Assembly: GCF_023898315.1 (NCBI RefSeq)
Contig: NC_064621.1
Coordinates: 535,019,383-535,083,382 of the forward strand
DNA from: Schistocerca nitens
Lineage: Eukaryota > Arthropoda > Insecta > Orthoptera > Acrididae
Reading direction: 5' to 3'
DNA: 64,000 nucleotides
Positions 31,103 to 42,019 of this stretch are shown here, piece by piece. Within the stretch, counting starts at the first letter, position 1; every line of letters starts with the position of its first letter. Under the pieces are notes generated by a model that did not search any database, had not been told where the DNA came from, and was given only the letters and a program-made list of their open reading frames with translations. The position numbers were made by a program, and so were the translations under genes.

Positions 31103-31370
31103 TTGTTGTTGTTGCCGTGGTCTCCAGTCCGAAGAATGGTTTGGCGCAGCTCCCTGTGCTACACTATCCTGTGCAACCTCCATCTCCGAATAATTACTCC
31201 AACCTAAAGTTTTCTCTATCTATTTACTGTATTCATCTCTTGGATTCCCTCTACGACTTTTAGCCCTTAAACTTCCTTCCAGCTACAAATTGGTGATACC
31301 GTGATGTCTCAGAATGTGTCCTACCAACCGAACCTTTCTTCTGGGCAGATTGTGCCACAAATTTCTTTTC

Positions 31371-31568
31371 AAAAAATGGCTCTGAGCACTATGCGACGTA
31401 ACTTCGGAGGTCATCAGTAGCCTAGAACTTAGAACTAATTAAACCTAACTAATCTAAGGACATCACACACATCCATGCCCGAGGCAGGATTCGAACCTGC
31501 TACCGTAGCGGTCGCTCGGTTCCAGACTGTAGCGCCTAGAACCGCACGGCCACTTCGGCCGGCACACT
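31371..31568 (-). repeat. SINE family A, minus strand, with target duplication
   Basis: Full-length, with the 11-base duplication AATTTCTTTTC at 31360-31370 and 31569-31579. Nested in the RTE copy. Confidence 0.94.
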
Positions 31569-32125
31569 AATTTCTTTTCTCCCCAATTCTATTCAGTACC
31601 TCGTCATTAGTACGAGATCGACCATTCTGATCTTCAGCATTCTTCCGTAACATTGCGTTTCAAAAGCTTCTATTCTCTTCTTGCCTAACCTATCTATTGC
31701 CCACATTTCACTTTCATACATGGCTACACTCTATACAAATACTTCCAGAAAAGTCTTCCTAACACTTAAATCTATATACGATGTTAATAAATTTGTCTTC
31801 TTCAGAAACGATTTTCTCGGCATTGTCAGTCTACATTTTATATTCTCTCTTCTTCGACCATCATCAGTTATTATGCTGTCCAAATAACAGAACTCATCTA
31901 CTACTTTAAAGTTTCTTGTTTCGCAATGTAATTCCCTCAGAATCACCTCATTTAATTCGACTTTGTTCCATTACCCTTATTTTGCTTTTGTTGACGTTCA
32001 CCTTATATCCTCCTCTCAAGACACTGTTAATTCCATTCAACTGCTCTTCCATGTCCTTTGCTGTCTCCGACAGAATTACAGTTTCGTAGACAAACTGCAA
32101 AGCTTTTTATTTCTTTTCACCAACC

Positions 32126-32330
32126 TTTTTATTTATTTATTTTAATTGGCTTTTCGGCCGTGCCCATTCAGCCTTGTCAACAGCGAAATGTGAATTATGA
32201 CGATACGAGCATAAGGAGAAGACAGCACCCAGTTCCCGAGCGGAAAAAAATCTCCAACCCGGCCGGGAATCGAACCCGGGCCCAGTCGCTTAGCAATCCG
32301 ACGAGCTGACCGCGCACCTACCTAGGCGGA
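32126..32330 (-). repeat. SINE family C, minus strand
   Basis: The complement has a B-box-like CCCGGGTTCGATTCCCGGCC and the body with GATTTTTTTCCGCTCGGG. It interrupts the RTE frame between the region coding GIKIHGEE and the catalytic motif. Edges are approximate. Confidence 0.78.
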
Positions 32331-33133
32331 CCCCTGAACTTTTAATTCCTACTCCAAATTTCTCTTTGTTTCTTTTACTGCTTACGCATTATACAGATTA
32401 AATAAATCGGACTTCGGCTACATCCCTGTCTCATTCCCTCTGCAACCACTGATTGCCTTCCAGTGCCCCTCGACTCCTTTAATCCCCATCTAGTTTCCGT
32501 ACAAGATACAAATAGCCTTTGCTCCCCGTATTTTACCCCTGATATCTTCACAATTACGAAGAGCGTGCTCCAGTCAACACTGTCAGTAGTTAAGTCTATA
32601 AACGCAAAGAAACGTAAATTTGCCTTTCCTTAAGGTGTCTTGCAAAAGAAGTCGCATGGTCAGTATTGTCTCGCGTGTTTCCATATTTCTCCGGAATCCA
32701 AAGTGATCTTTCGCGAGGTTGGCTTCTACCAGTTTTTCCATTCTTCTGTAAGTAATTCGTGTTAGTATTTTGCAACCACGATTTATTAAAACTGATAATT
32801 CGGTAATTTTTACATCTGTCAGCACCTGCTTACTTTGGAATTGGAATTATTAATTCCTCTTGAAAGCTGACGGTATTTCGGCTGTCTCATATATCTGACA
32901 CACCAGATGGAAGAGTTCCGAGATAGCTCGCTCTCCCAAGGAAATCAGTAGTTTCGATGGAATGTCGTGTACTCCCAGGGCCTTGTTTCGAGTTAGGTCT
33001 TTCACGGCTCTATCAAGTTCTTCTCGCAGTATCATATCTCCCATCTCATCTTCACCTGCGCCCTTCTCCAGTTCTATGAGTATAATACTGATTTCAAGTT
33101 AATTTCCCTTGTATAGACCATGTATATATACTA

Positions 33134-34497
33134 CTGGCCATTAAAATTGCTACACCAAGAAGAAATGCAGATGACAAACGGGTATTCATTCGACAAATAT
33201 ATTATACTAGAACTGACATGTGATTACATTTTCACGCAATTTGGATGCACAGATCCTGAGAAATCAGTACTCGTAATAACGGCCTTGACACGCCTGGGCA
33301 TTGAGTCAAACAGAGCTTCGATGGTGTGTACAGGTACAGCTGCCCATGCAGCTTCAACACAATACCACAGTTCATCAAGAATAGTGACTGGCGTATTGTG
33401 ACGAGCCAGTTGCTCGGCCACCATTGACAAGACGTTTTCACTTGGGGAGAGATCTGGAGAATGTGCCGGCCAGGACAGCAGTCGAACATTTTCTGTATCC
33501 ATAAAGATCCGTACAGGACCTGCAACATGCGGTCTTGCATTATCCTGCTGAAATGTAGGGTTTTGCAGGGATCGAATGAAGGGTAGAGCCACGGGTCGTA
33601 ACACATCTGAAATGTAACGTCCACTGTTCAAAGTGCCGTCAATGCGAACAAGAGGTGGCTGAGAACGTGTAACCAACGGCACCCCATACCATCACACCGG
33701 GTGATAAGCCAGTATGGTGATGACGAATACACGCTTCTAATGTGCGTTCACCGCAATGTCGCCAAACACAGATGCGACCATCACCATGCTGTAAACAGAA
33801 CCTAGATTCATCCGAAAAAAATGACGTTTCGCCATTCGTGCACCCAGGTTCGTCGTTGAGTACACGATCGCAGGTGCTCCAGTCTGTGATGCACCATCAA
33901 GGTTAACCGCAGCCATGGTCTCCGAGCTGATAGTCCATGCTGCTGCAAACGTCGTCGAACTGTTCGTGCAGATGGTTGTTGTCTTGCAAACGTCCCCATC
34001 TGTTGACTCAGTGATCGAGACGTGGCTGCACGATCCCTTACAGCCATGCGGATAAGACTGCTAGTGATACGAGGCCGTTGAGATCCAGCACGGCGTCCGT
34101 ATTACCCTCCTGAACCCACCGATTCCATATTCTGCTAACAGTCATTTGATCTCGACCAACGCGAGCAGCAATGTCGCGATACAATAAACCGTAATCGCGA
34201 TAGGCTACAATCCGACCTTTATCACAGTCGGAAACGTGATGGTACGCATCTCTCCTCCTTACATGAGGCATCACAACAACATTTCACCAGGTAACGCCGG
34301 TCACCTGCTGTTTGTGTATGAGACATCGGTTGGAAGCTTTCCTCACGTCAGCACGTTGTAGGTGTCGCCACCGGCGCCAACCTTGTGTGAATGCTCTGAA
34401 AAGCTAATCATTTGCATATCACACCATCTTCTTCCTGTCGGTTAAATTTCGCGTCTGTTGCGTGTCATCTTTGTGGTGCAGCAATTTTAATGGCCAG
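33134..34497 (-). mobile_element. Tc1-like transposon (family 2), full-length
   Basis: TIR-bounded: left CTGGCCATTAAAATTGCTAC, right GCAATTTTAATGGCCAG, with TA at 33132-33133 and 34498-34499. Length is 1364 bp. The left flank is RTE sequence; the right flank is segment X rather than RTE, which is unexpected for a simple insertion. Confidence 0.9.
33224..34274 (-). pseudogene. Tc1-like DD34E transposase (family 2), broken
   Basis: N-terminal HTH (34038-34274): CDKGRIVAYRDYGLLYRDIA and QMTVSRIWNRWVQEGNT. Middle (33808-34047): SARTVRRRLQQHGLSARRPW. C-terminal (33224-33682): GTLNSGRYISDVLRPVALP, FQQDNARPHVAG and SWPAHSPDLSPSENV. The second Asp and the Glu are separated by 34 residues. Frameshifts separate the three parts. 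Related to, but distinct from, the intact transposase at 56940-57980. Confidence 0.87.
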
Positions 34498-34499
34498 TA

Positions 34500-34688
34500 G
34501 TGTGGTAGTCGGACGGGTACGGTTCCAGTGGGGTTCCAGTGGACGCTCAGCCGTACGCCTCCCGGACGCAGACTGGCAGTTCCTGGAAAGAGTCGGATAG
34601 CACAAAGGCGGCGGGGTGGGCGTGCTTATACCTGTCTGGCCGCTGGCTCCCACGGGATCCTGGAGGCGCGCCAGTCGCCGCTCTGCGA
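34500..34688. repeat. Segment X, copy 2 (inverted relative to copy 1)
   Basis: Reverse complement of 22483-22660. It carries a small duplication (TTCCAGTGG repeated near 34524-34542). It sits between the Tc1 right end and the resumed RTE sequence (CTTTCAGCTTCCCC). Confidence 0.8.
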
Positions 34689-35079
34689 CTTTCAGCTTCC
34701 CCTTCTTTTTTAGGACAGATTTTCCAACTGAGATCTTCATATTCATACAGCTGCTTCTCTTTTCTGGAAAGGCCTCTAATTTTCCTGTAGGCGGTACCTA
34801 TTTTCCCCGAAGTGAGACATGCGCTACACCATTATATCTGTCATCTCGCCGTTTCGCTTAGCCATTTTGCACTTTCTAGCAATTTCATTTTTAGACGTTT
34901 GTACTCCCTTTCGTGTGCACCACTTGAAGTTACAGCTATTAATACCATGCTTTCACTACCACTGGGACATACGTGTCTTGCGACAGGTTATCAGATAACC
35001 AGTAGGAGTCTCCAGCATGTTATTGCTGTCTTTAAGTTTCATTATTAACCCCTGATCGCTATGTGTCTCCGCATAAAAA

Positions 35080-35350
35080 AGGCTTCTGATTCATTTTTGT
35101 ATCACACTTCCAGAGAAAGTTATTGTATTGGGAAAGAAAAACGCTGTTGTCAAAAGAGAGAGAGCTACTGGACGCCCAAGTGCTACATACAAATCTATGG
35201 TGAATGTTGGGAACCATGTAGCAACTGAAGGTGAAAGACGAAAACGTTGGGCAGGATGTGCTAAGAGAAAGAATGAAACTAGAAAAAAAGCCTTACGTAC
35301 CATGTGTCAAACTTCTTTGAGCAAAAACTTTTTGACATCGTATCACAAGT
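35080..35350 (+). pseudogene. Possible piggyBac-like transposase C-terminal remnant
   Basis: A 74-residue plus-strand frame contains RATGRPSATYKSM, NVGNHVATEGERRKRW and a final NFLTSYHK. The spacing resembles the end of piggyBac-type proteins, where GRPS, H.P, a Cys-rich finger and a final YH occur. Most finger Cys residues are missing here, so this is a weak assignment. Confidence 0.35.
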
Positions 35351-35655
35351 AGGAGTACCGATGCGACCATCACGTGAGACACTCGAATCTGCATGAAATG
35401 ACACAGAGCTTGTCATTTGGAATATGTGCTAAATAGCTGTAAACATAAATATGACCGAAGTGCTTTTCTGAAAATATGTATCATAAATGAAAACACAGGA
35501 TAATAATTTACACCGTCCATCCTAAAAAGTCCGAGACCAATTTTATTCCTGCCGTATACGCGACATCACAGGAATTAGTACGGTTACTACTTAAAGTAAA
35601 AACTGTCAACAACGAATGTGCTTTCGGCAAGTCATTCTGAGCGGGCAGTATTAAC

Positions 35656-36582
35656 AAGGGAACCTCGCCATCGCACCCCCCTCAGATTTAGTTATAAGTT
35701 GGCACAGTGGATAGGCCTTGAAAAACTGAACACAGATCAATTGAGAAAACAAGTAGTTATGTGGAACTATGAAAAAATAAGCAAAATATACAAACTGAGT
35801 AGTCCATGCGCAACACATGCAACATCAAGGATAGTGTAAGCTCAGGAGCGCCGTGGTCCCGTGGTTAGCGTGAGCAGCTGCAGAATGAGAGGTCATTGGT
35901 TCTAGTCTTCCCTCGAGTGAAAAATTTCCTTTTTTTTTAAAGTTATGATCTGTCCGTTCGTTCATTGACGTCTCTGTTCACCGTAATAAGTTTAGTGTCT
36001 GTGTTTTGCGACCGCACCGCAAAACCGCGCGATTAGTAGACGAAAGAACGTGCCTCTCCAATGGGAACCGAAAACATTTGATCGCAAGGTCATAGGTCAA
36101 CCGATTCCTCCACAGGAAATCACGTCTGATATATTCTATACGACACTGGTGACGGCATGTGCGTCACATGACAGGAATATGTTGTCGACCCACCTAACTT
36201 GTACACTTGGTGAATGGGTAAAAAGATTTTTCTATCTTGCCCGATACTGCGGCGCAGTTACCTCGCATCGGACGGACGGACGGACAGATAATAATTGTCT
36301 GAAAATAAAGATTTTCACTCGAGGGAAGACTTGAACCAAGGACCTCTCGATCTGCAGCTGCTCACGCTAACCACGGGACCACGGCGCTCCTCAGATTGCA
36401 CTGCCCTTGATGTTGCCTATCATGCGCATGGACTACTCAGTTTGTATATTTTACTAATTTTTTTAACGGTTCCACACAACTTCTTCCTGTTTTGTCGATT
36501 GATCTGTGTTCAGTTTTTCAAGGCCTATCCACTGTGCCAACTTATAACTAAATCTGAGAGGGGTGCGATGGGGAGGTTGCCT
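35656..36582. mobile_element. Foldback element with a tRNA-like motif in each arm
   Basis: Left arm about 35656-35935 and right arm about 36300-36582 are inverted copies. Outer ends are ACCTCGCCATCGCACCCC and its near complement. Each arm holds a tRNA-like segment (35848-35920 and, reversed, 36312-36390). It has an A-box-like TGGTTAGCGTGAGCAGC and a B-box-like GGTTCTAGTC on the left; the right copy reads GGTTCAAGTCTTCCC. The central 360 bases have no coding frame. Terminal target duplication was not resolved. Confidence 0.75.
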
Positions 36583-37254
36583 GCGATCGTAGTATCCCAA
36601 CGTTTTTGCGCCATAAAACGCAATAAAACAACGAACTGAACATCCGTAAATCAAGTGTTCACGACACCTACCAAAATAAATTGCAGGTGTTTCAAAGAAA
36701 ATGTCTTTTTTGCATGTTGTACATCGAAATTTTTATTTTTATTTATGCACTCAGACGCGTTTCAACTTTTTTTACAAGAGATCTTCAGTGGGTGTCCTGA
36801 AATATTACATGATTTATCCATTTTTACACATAGGTATGGTTTCACATCTAGGTTATAGATTTAAAAACAGTTCCTTAAGGTTTTTTATGAAATGGAAAGG
36901 TACTTACAGGTAACTTCTAATTCACTGCATCTAAGCAAACTGCTTTTTCTCATCTAGCAACCAAGTTTCAGTTCGCTGTTTACGTTACACATCACTGTAA
37001 CTGCCATCTTTTTAATACAGAGTTTAATTTGTTTTTCTAAGTGTTACCACCGTTCTCAGTTTTCCGCATTCATCATATTTTCCTGTATATGCTTATGAGA
37101 GGAATCAAATCATTTGCTGGGATTACTGTCTATTATATGATCAGTGTAAACAGTGAGTTGTTAGTCATATTTACTTGGTCATTTAGTAGTTGTTTCTTTT
37201 CAGGCTTTGTTTTGTATTTACGATAATTTTCTTACCAAAATGTTTTGAAGTAGA
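36583..37254. other. No gene recognised
   Basis: T-rich DNA with short frames only. Nothing assigned. Confidence 0.4.
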
Positions 37255-37440
37255 GGAAAGTGTCTAGAAAGTTTGTCCCGCACACCTTGACTCCCGAACA
37301 AAACAAACGAGACGTGGAAGCCTACCGCTAAATGGGATGCAAAGCGCGGACAATTATTTTGTGGAAAAAAAATCATTGCGGATAAAGAGACTTAGCGGTA
37401 TCAGTACGAACCCTCCACAAAGGAGGAAACAGTTTTACGT
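37255..37440 (+). pseudogene. mariner transposase fragment
   Basis: Read in two frames: SRKFVPHTLTPEQNKRDVEA (37264-37325), then IIADKET, a stop, and YQYEPSTKEET (37370-37425). This corresponds to the mariner segment leading into the first catalytic Asp (VTGDETW.Y.Y.P.TK..S), with TGDETW decayed to ADKET plus a stop. Confidence 0.6.
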
Positions 37441-38717
37441 TGTTGTTTGAATTTCCTGTGCGGTTTACTCAAGTGGGGGGAGACTATACTGTGTGTGTGT
37501 GTGTGTGTGTGTACTTTAATTAAAGTAACTATAGATTAATGTCTGTAACTCCGACCAAAAATGTAATGAAAAGCGTAAAGAGAAAATTACCTCACACATT
37601 ACTGTATTGTTAGTGGTTACCTCCGTTTGGTTGTACGGAGGTGTAACAGAGATGCTTAGTGAAACCAGCTGGAAGTATCTGGAATGTAGCCGTCGCTTTT
37701 CCCGCGAAAACTTGGAGAATCTTCCCAGCAGTAATTATATTAGTGGTGGACGGCGCAACGATTCTACTGTCTCCATAGTAAATCTCGTCCGAGTATGCAA
37801 ACGACAGACTAGGGTTTGTACTAAAGGACGCAGTCAGCTATTTTCAGCCGTTCCACTGCAAAAATTGAATCGGATAGGGAATGTAAATGTAAATACGAAA
37901 TACACTGCACTTTTATCATCCAATGTTTTAATCTTGGTAGAAAGGGATGACCCTGACGGGCCATAAAGACCTTTGAAGACTGAGCAATACTTCAGCTGGA
38001 TAATATGGACGACAGAGAGCAGGCCAAGCCTCCAACATACAATTCTGATATACTTCAACCCATCTACGGAAACCATAGAATACCAAAAACAGTATGGCTG
38101 GACAACGATTTTTGAGGCTGCGCTCTTCCCAAGTCCGGTTCCTGAAACAATACGCCAATAGTATTTACAAACTGAGAAAGCAACAACGTTCTGTGATTAC
38201 GTGAGCCGATACCTTCTGTTCTGCTGTTTCTGAAAAAGATTGCTGTTGAGTCAGTTTCCCTAAATGGCAGTGCCCAGACCAACAATATTGGCTTTCATGA
38301 GATGATCTGAATACGTTACACATTGGCTCGTGAAGTATAAAACACTTCGGCAACGTAACGAATTCAAATGATCTGACGATGACTTTCTAAGAAAGCGACA
38401 TCGGTAATGGAATCATTTGTGTGGCCCGAGTCTGGAACCGAGCAAGACAGGCACTGCTTTCCCCTGGCCGGTATGTCCAGTCTGTGCTGCTAGCTTCATT
38501 TGTCCGTGGACTGACGAATATGTAAAGTGACTTCTCGCACGTCATATCTTCCGTCATCAGAAATATCGAACATTTATGGTGGACTTCACATCAGATAATG
38601 CGATGATCGCTTCTGTACGAATTTCATCCACGATTAGATCGGACTTTCATATTTGGTATGCGTCGGAGTGTTTTGAAAGGGGTCTGAATTAAGTAACGTA
38701 GATGTGTACATGAAGTA
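37441..38717. other. No gene recognised; includes a short (GT)n
   Basis: (GT)11 lies at 37491-37512. The plus-strand frame 37607-37966 (119 residues) has no motif I recognise and no splice context. Confidence 0.4.
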
Positions 38718-40139
38718 CACTCCTGGAAATTGAAATAAGAACACCGTGAATTCATTGTCCCAGGAAGGGGAAACTTTATTGACACATTCCTGGGGCCAGA
38801 TACATCACATGATCACACTGACATAACCACAGGCACATAGACACAGGCAACAGAGCATGCACAATGTCGGCACTAGTACAGTGTATATCCACCTTTCGCA
38901 GCAATGCAGGCTGCTATTCTCCCATGGAGACGATCGTAGAGATGCCGGATGTAGTCCTGTGGAACGGCTTGCCATGCCATTTCCACCTGGCGCCTCAGTT
39001 GGACCAGCGTTCGTGCTGGACGTGCAGACCGCGTGAGACGACGCTTCATCCAGTCCCAAACATGCTCAATGGGGGACAGATCCGGAGATCTTGCTGGCCA
39101 GGGTAGTTGACTTACACCTTCTAGAGCACGTTGGGTGGCACGGGATACATGCGGACGTGCATTGTCCTGTTGGAACAGCAAGTTCCCTTGCCGGTCTAGG
39201 AATGGTAGAACGATGGGTTCGATGACGGTTTGGATGTACCGTGCACTATTCAGTGTCCCCTCGACGATCACCAGTGGTGTACGGCCAGTGTAGAAGATCG
39301 CTCCCCACACCATGATGCCGGGTGTTGGCCCTGTGTGCCTCGGTCGTATGCAGTCCTGATTGTGGCGCTCACCTGCACGGCGCCAAACACGCATACGACC
39401 ATCATTGGCACCAAGGCAGAAGCGACTCTCATCGCTGAAGACGACACGTCTCCATTCGTCCCTCCATTCACGCCTGTCGCGACACCACTGGAGGCGGGCT
39501 GCACGATGTTGGGGCGTGAGCGGAAGACGGCCTAACGGTGTGCGGGACCGTAGCCCAGCTTCATGGAGACGGTTGCGAATGGTCCTCGCCGATACCCCAG
39601 GAGCAACAGTGTCCCTAATTTGCTGGGAAGTGGCGGTGCGGTCCCCTACGGCACTGCGTAGGATCCTACGGTCTTGGCGTGCATCCGTGCGTCGCTGCGG
39701 TCCGGTCCCAGGTCGACGGGCACGTGCACCTTCCGCCGACCACTGGCGACAACATCGATGTACTGTGGAGACCTCACGCCCCACGTGTTGAGCAATTCGG
39801 CGGTACGTCCACCCGGCCTCCCGCATGCCCACTATACGCCCTCGCTCAAAGTCCGTCAACTGCACATAAGGTTCACGTCCACGCTGTCGCGGCATGCTAC
39901 CAGTGTTAAAGACTGCGATGGAGCTCCGTATGCCACGGCAAACTGGCTGACACTGACGGCGGCGGTGCACAAATGCTGCGCAGCTAGCGCCATTCGACGG
40001 CCAACACCGCGGTTCCTGGTGTGTCCGCTGTGCCTTGCGTGTGATCATTGCTTGTACAGCCCTCTCGCAGTGTCCGGAGCAAGTATGGTGGGTCTGACAC
40101 ACCGGTGTCAATGTGTTCTTTTTTCCATTTCCAGGAGTG
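38718..40139 (-). mobile_element. Tc1-like transposon, copy 2 (intact)
   Basis: Complete 1422-bp element with TIRs CACTCCTGGAAATTGAA and TTCCATTTCCAGGAGTG, and TA duplications at 38716-38717 and 40140-40141. The transposase frame is uninterrupted. The near identity to 812-2232 implies that both copies descend from a recent burst. Confidence 0.94.
38873..39895 (-). CDS. Tc1-like transposase, intact, DD32E spacing
   Basis: A 340-residue DDE transposase that should bind the TIRs and catalyse excision and reinsertion at TA. I choose the Met at 39895 (MPRQRGREPY) because it matches the start of relatives (MPRR.., MPRV..); the frame stays open upstream to 40111. Residues 10-55 form the first HTH (FERGRIVGMREAGWTYRRIA) and 86-118 a second one (SARTIRNRLHEAGL). 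Catalytic residues are D155 (VVFSDESRF), D244 (FQQDNARPH) and E277 (SPIEHVW). Only 32 residues separate D244 and E277, where 34 is usual for Tc1. The length is normal for the family. Possibly still active. Confidence 0.95.
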   Translation of the reverse strand: MPRQRGREPYVQLTDFERGRIVGMREAGWTYRRIAQHVGREVSTVHRCCRQWSAEGARARRPGTGPQRRTDARQDRRILRSAVGDRTATSQQIRDTVAPGVSARTIRNRLHEAGLRSRTPLGRLPLTPQHRAARLQWCRDRREWRDEWRRVVFSDESRFCLGANDGRMRVWRRAGERHNQDCIRPRHTGPTPGIMVWGAIFYTGRTPLVIVEGTLNSARYIQTVIEPIVLPFLDRQGNLLFQQDNARPHVSRATQRALEGVSQLPWPARSPDLSPIEHVWDWMKRRLTRSARPARTLVQLRRQVEMAWQAVPQDYIRHLYDRLHGRIAACIAAKGGYTLY

Positions 40140-40141
40140 TA

Positions 40142-41217
40142 TTTCAGAATTGTCGACGCGTAAGTATAAAGTATGTCGAGATTTTGAGTAGGTTACGAAT
40201 AATGAATGTATAACCACACAGCTACGGCAGCCTCTTAATATTTATTCCCACCTTTTTTATTACATGTGAAGATTTCCCAGAAAAAACAAGTATATAGCTT
40301 GTAGTAATACTGCAAGGGCCGTAGTGTTCCTACTTCAAAAGGTGGGACCCAACACTGTGTGTCTCTGCAAATGAGTGTCCGCGTGGTTGCGCTAATATTT
40401 GAGGTTGATCTCTGTCACACGGAAGCCTTACGGCAGCTGTGTTTAACGTAATTCTGCAACCAGATAAACAACGTATGAGAAACAAAGCACGTGACGTTCA
40501 TCATGGCGCAGTTGCAAATAGAGCCACAGATAATTAATTCAAGCTCAAAAATTGTTAAACAAAACAGCATTCCAGTTCTAGCCGTTTATCAAAACGGAAC
40601 GGCCAGAGAATCGAGTAACGTGGAATGTCAGCAATAGACCGACGGCACAAGGTCAAATATTAATGAGTATCACTAGGGGTTAAGTTTTTGTGGCTAACAA
40701 CGTCACAGGTCTAAAGCCATGGTGCGAATAAAAAGCGTGATATCTACATATGGCATGTTACTTTCAAGATGAACCTAAATATAGCCACCACCACCAATAT
40801 TATATATAAAAGATGCAGATGCAATATTAAGTGAGGGGTCAAAATCAAGCAATTACACTGTAATGAGGCATTGTGGACGATCGGTCGCTTACACCGGGTG
40901 TCCCTGCGCAGCCTCCGAGGTTTTGTCGGTGAAGTTCGGGTTTACTCTACAATCGGACATCTGGGGTTGCCCATGCGATTTATTTCTTCCACCTACTTCT
41001 CCAGTTTTAAACAACGGCACAGTGTCGGAATATATATATACAACTATTTTCTCTTTGATTGGTTATATTTACTTTTCTCGTTAACTCGAAGACGCTATCT
41101 TTTTTAACAAGATAAATCCATAGAACAAACTGTAAAGGACCACTCACTGAACATACATGTAGCTCGTCAGTCTTGGATCCTTACCAGATCCCCCTTTATG
41201 TGTCTATTTCTGTCTGT
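40142..41217. other. No gene recognised
   Basis: Low-complexity AT-rich sequence with no supported frame or repeat boundary. Confidence 0.4.
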
Positions 41218-41558
41218 ATGTTCAGTAGAGTATCGTGTAATAATTTGAAGAAATCCGTCGAGATCTTTTTGAGATTTGTAGAAACAACATTTCCCCTTTA
41301 TATATTACATATTTTCGTCCAAATGTTCATTAGTGTATCTGTCAAAATCTGAAGCAAACTGGATAAGAAATTTTTGAGATTTGTGGTAACTACGCCTCCC
41401 TTTTATTACATATATTACATACACATGTATTTATTATATATATATTACTAGAATATATAGCATATGTCCGTCCGAACGTTCGTTACAGTATCGCGTAAAA
41501 ATTTGTAGTAAGTCGGTCAAGAACTTTTTCGAAATTTTCGGTAACAACGTTTCCCTTA
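41218..41558. repeat. Three degenerate tandem units
   Basis: Units begin at about 41218, 41323 and 41474. Each reads roughly TGTTCATTAGAGTATCGTG, then AATTTGAAG, TCGGTCAAGAACTTTTTGAG and AACAACGTTTCCCTTTA. Spacing is 105-150 bases because of AT-rich insertions. No coding frame. Confidence 0.65.
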
Positions 41559-42006
41559 TATATTTATAGGTATCATTTGAGTATTTAATCGATTGTAAAA
41601 TAATGTCATATCTTTGTTCTCGAGCTGTTACATGTGAGCGAGCGGCGATATTGTAAGCTGTATCGCAAGGCTAGGTTATCATCTTTGGATTGCGCGTAGG
41701 CGCCGGAGCAGATATGGTTATCTGCGTTTAAGTGAGGAAGTAGCTGTAATGTTATGTTTCAAATGTAAAGCGTCAATGTATCGATGGGTCTAATTAAGAT
41801 AATTATGTAATGGTAACCGATCTGAGAAGGTGGAAGTGTAATGGAATCTTTTATTTACGTGAAGAGGAATAAGGTACTTTTTTCTGAAGTCACTCTTATT
41901 ATTGCAGCGCCATTGTTCACCTACCTTTCTCTTACAATTTTTAACTGATCATGGTTTTGTTTCAAAAGTAGAAAAGGAACCAATTGTGTTCCAAATTCTT
42001 CGATTT
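41559..42006. other. No gene recognised
   Basis: AT-rich sequence. Nothing assigned. Confidence 0.4.
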
Positions 42007-42019
42007 GCAACTAACAGAG

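Larger units (their letters stand above)
31250..33085 (-). pseudogene. RTE reverse transcriptase, many frameshifts
   Basis: Pieces in order on the minus strand: MILREELDRAVKDLTRNKAL and AISELFHLVCQIYETAEIPS (32850-33044); CKILTRITYRRMEKLVEANL and DHFGFRRNMETRE (32583-32825); EFCYLDSIITDDGRRRENIK and RKSFLKKTNLLTSYIDLSV (31731-31946). The catalytic FADD region is degenerate near 32090. Decay is much heavier than in the copies at 3696 and 43996, in keeping with an older insertion. Confidence 0.82.
31103..34935 (-). mobile_element. Long decayed RTE LINE, interrupted three times
   Basis: A minus-strand RTE copy of the family seen at 3696-5179, retaining more of its 5' side. The 3' (GTT)n end is at about 31103. 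RT sequence runs to about 33130 and resumes at 34689-34935, where the strand reads MNMKISVGKSVLKKKGKLK, a region that lies upstream of the RT core. Insertions are SINE A (31371-31568), SINE C (about 32126-32330) and a Tc1 plus segment X composite (33131-34688). The unbroken order of LINE segments around the composite shows the LINE was there first. Confidence 0.82.

Noticed and set aside
37607-37966. A 119-residue plus-strand frame
   Set aside because: No motif, no neighbouring exon and no TE similarity; its length is within chance for this much sequence.
38873-40111. A 412-residue version of the Tc1 transposase starting at 40111
   Set aside because: The extra 72 residues lie in the region between the coding sequence and the TIR and do not resemble transposase. 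Relatives start at the MPR.. methionine, so I used 39895.
41218-41558. CRISPR-like array
   Set aside because: Only three diverged units with uneven spacing; the context is a eukaryotic repeat.
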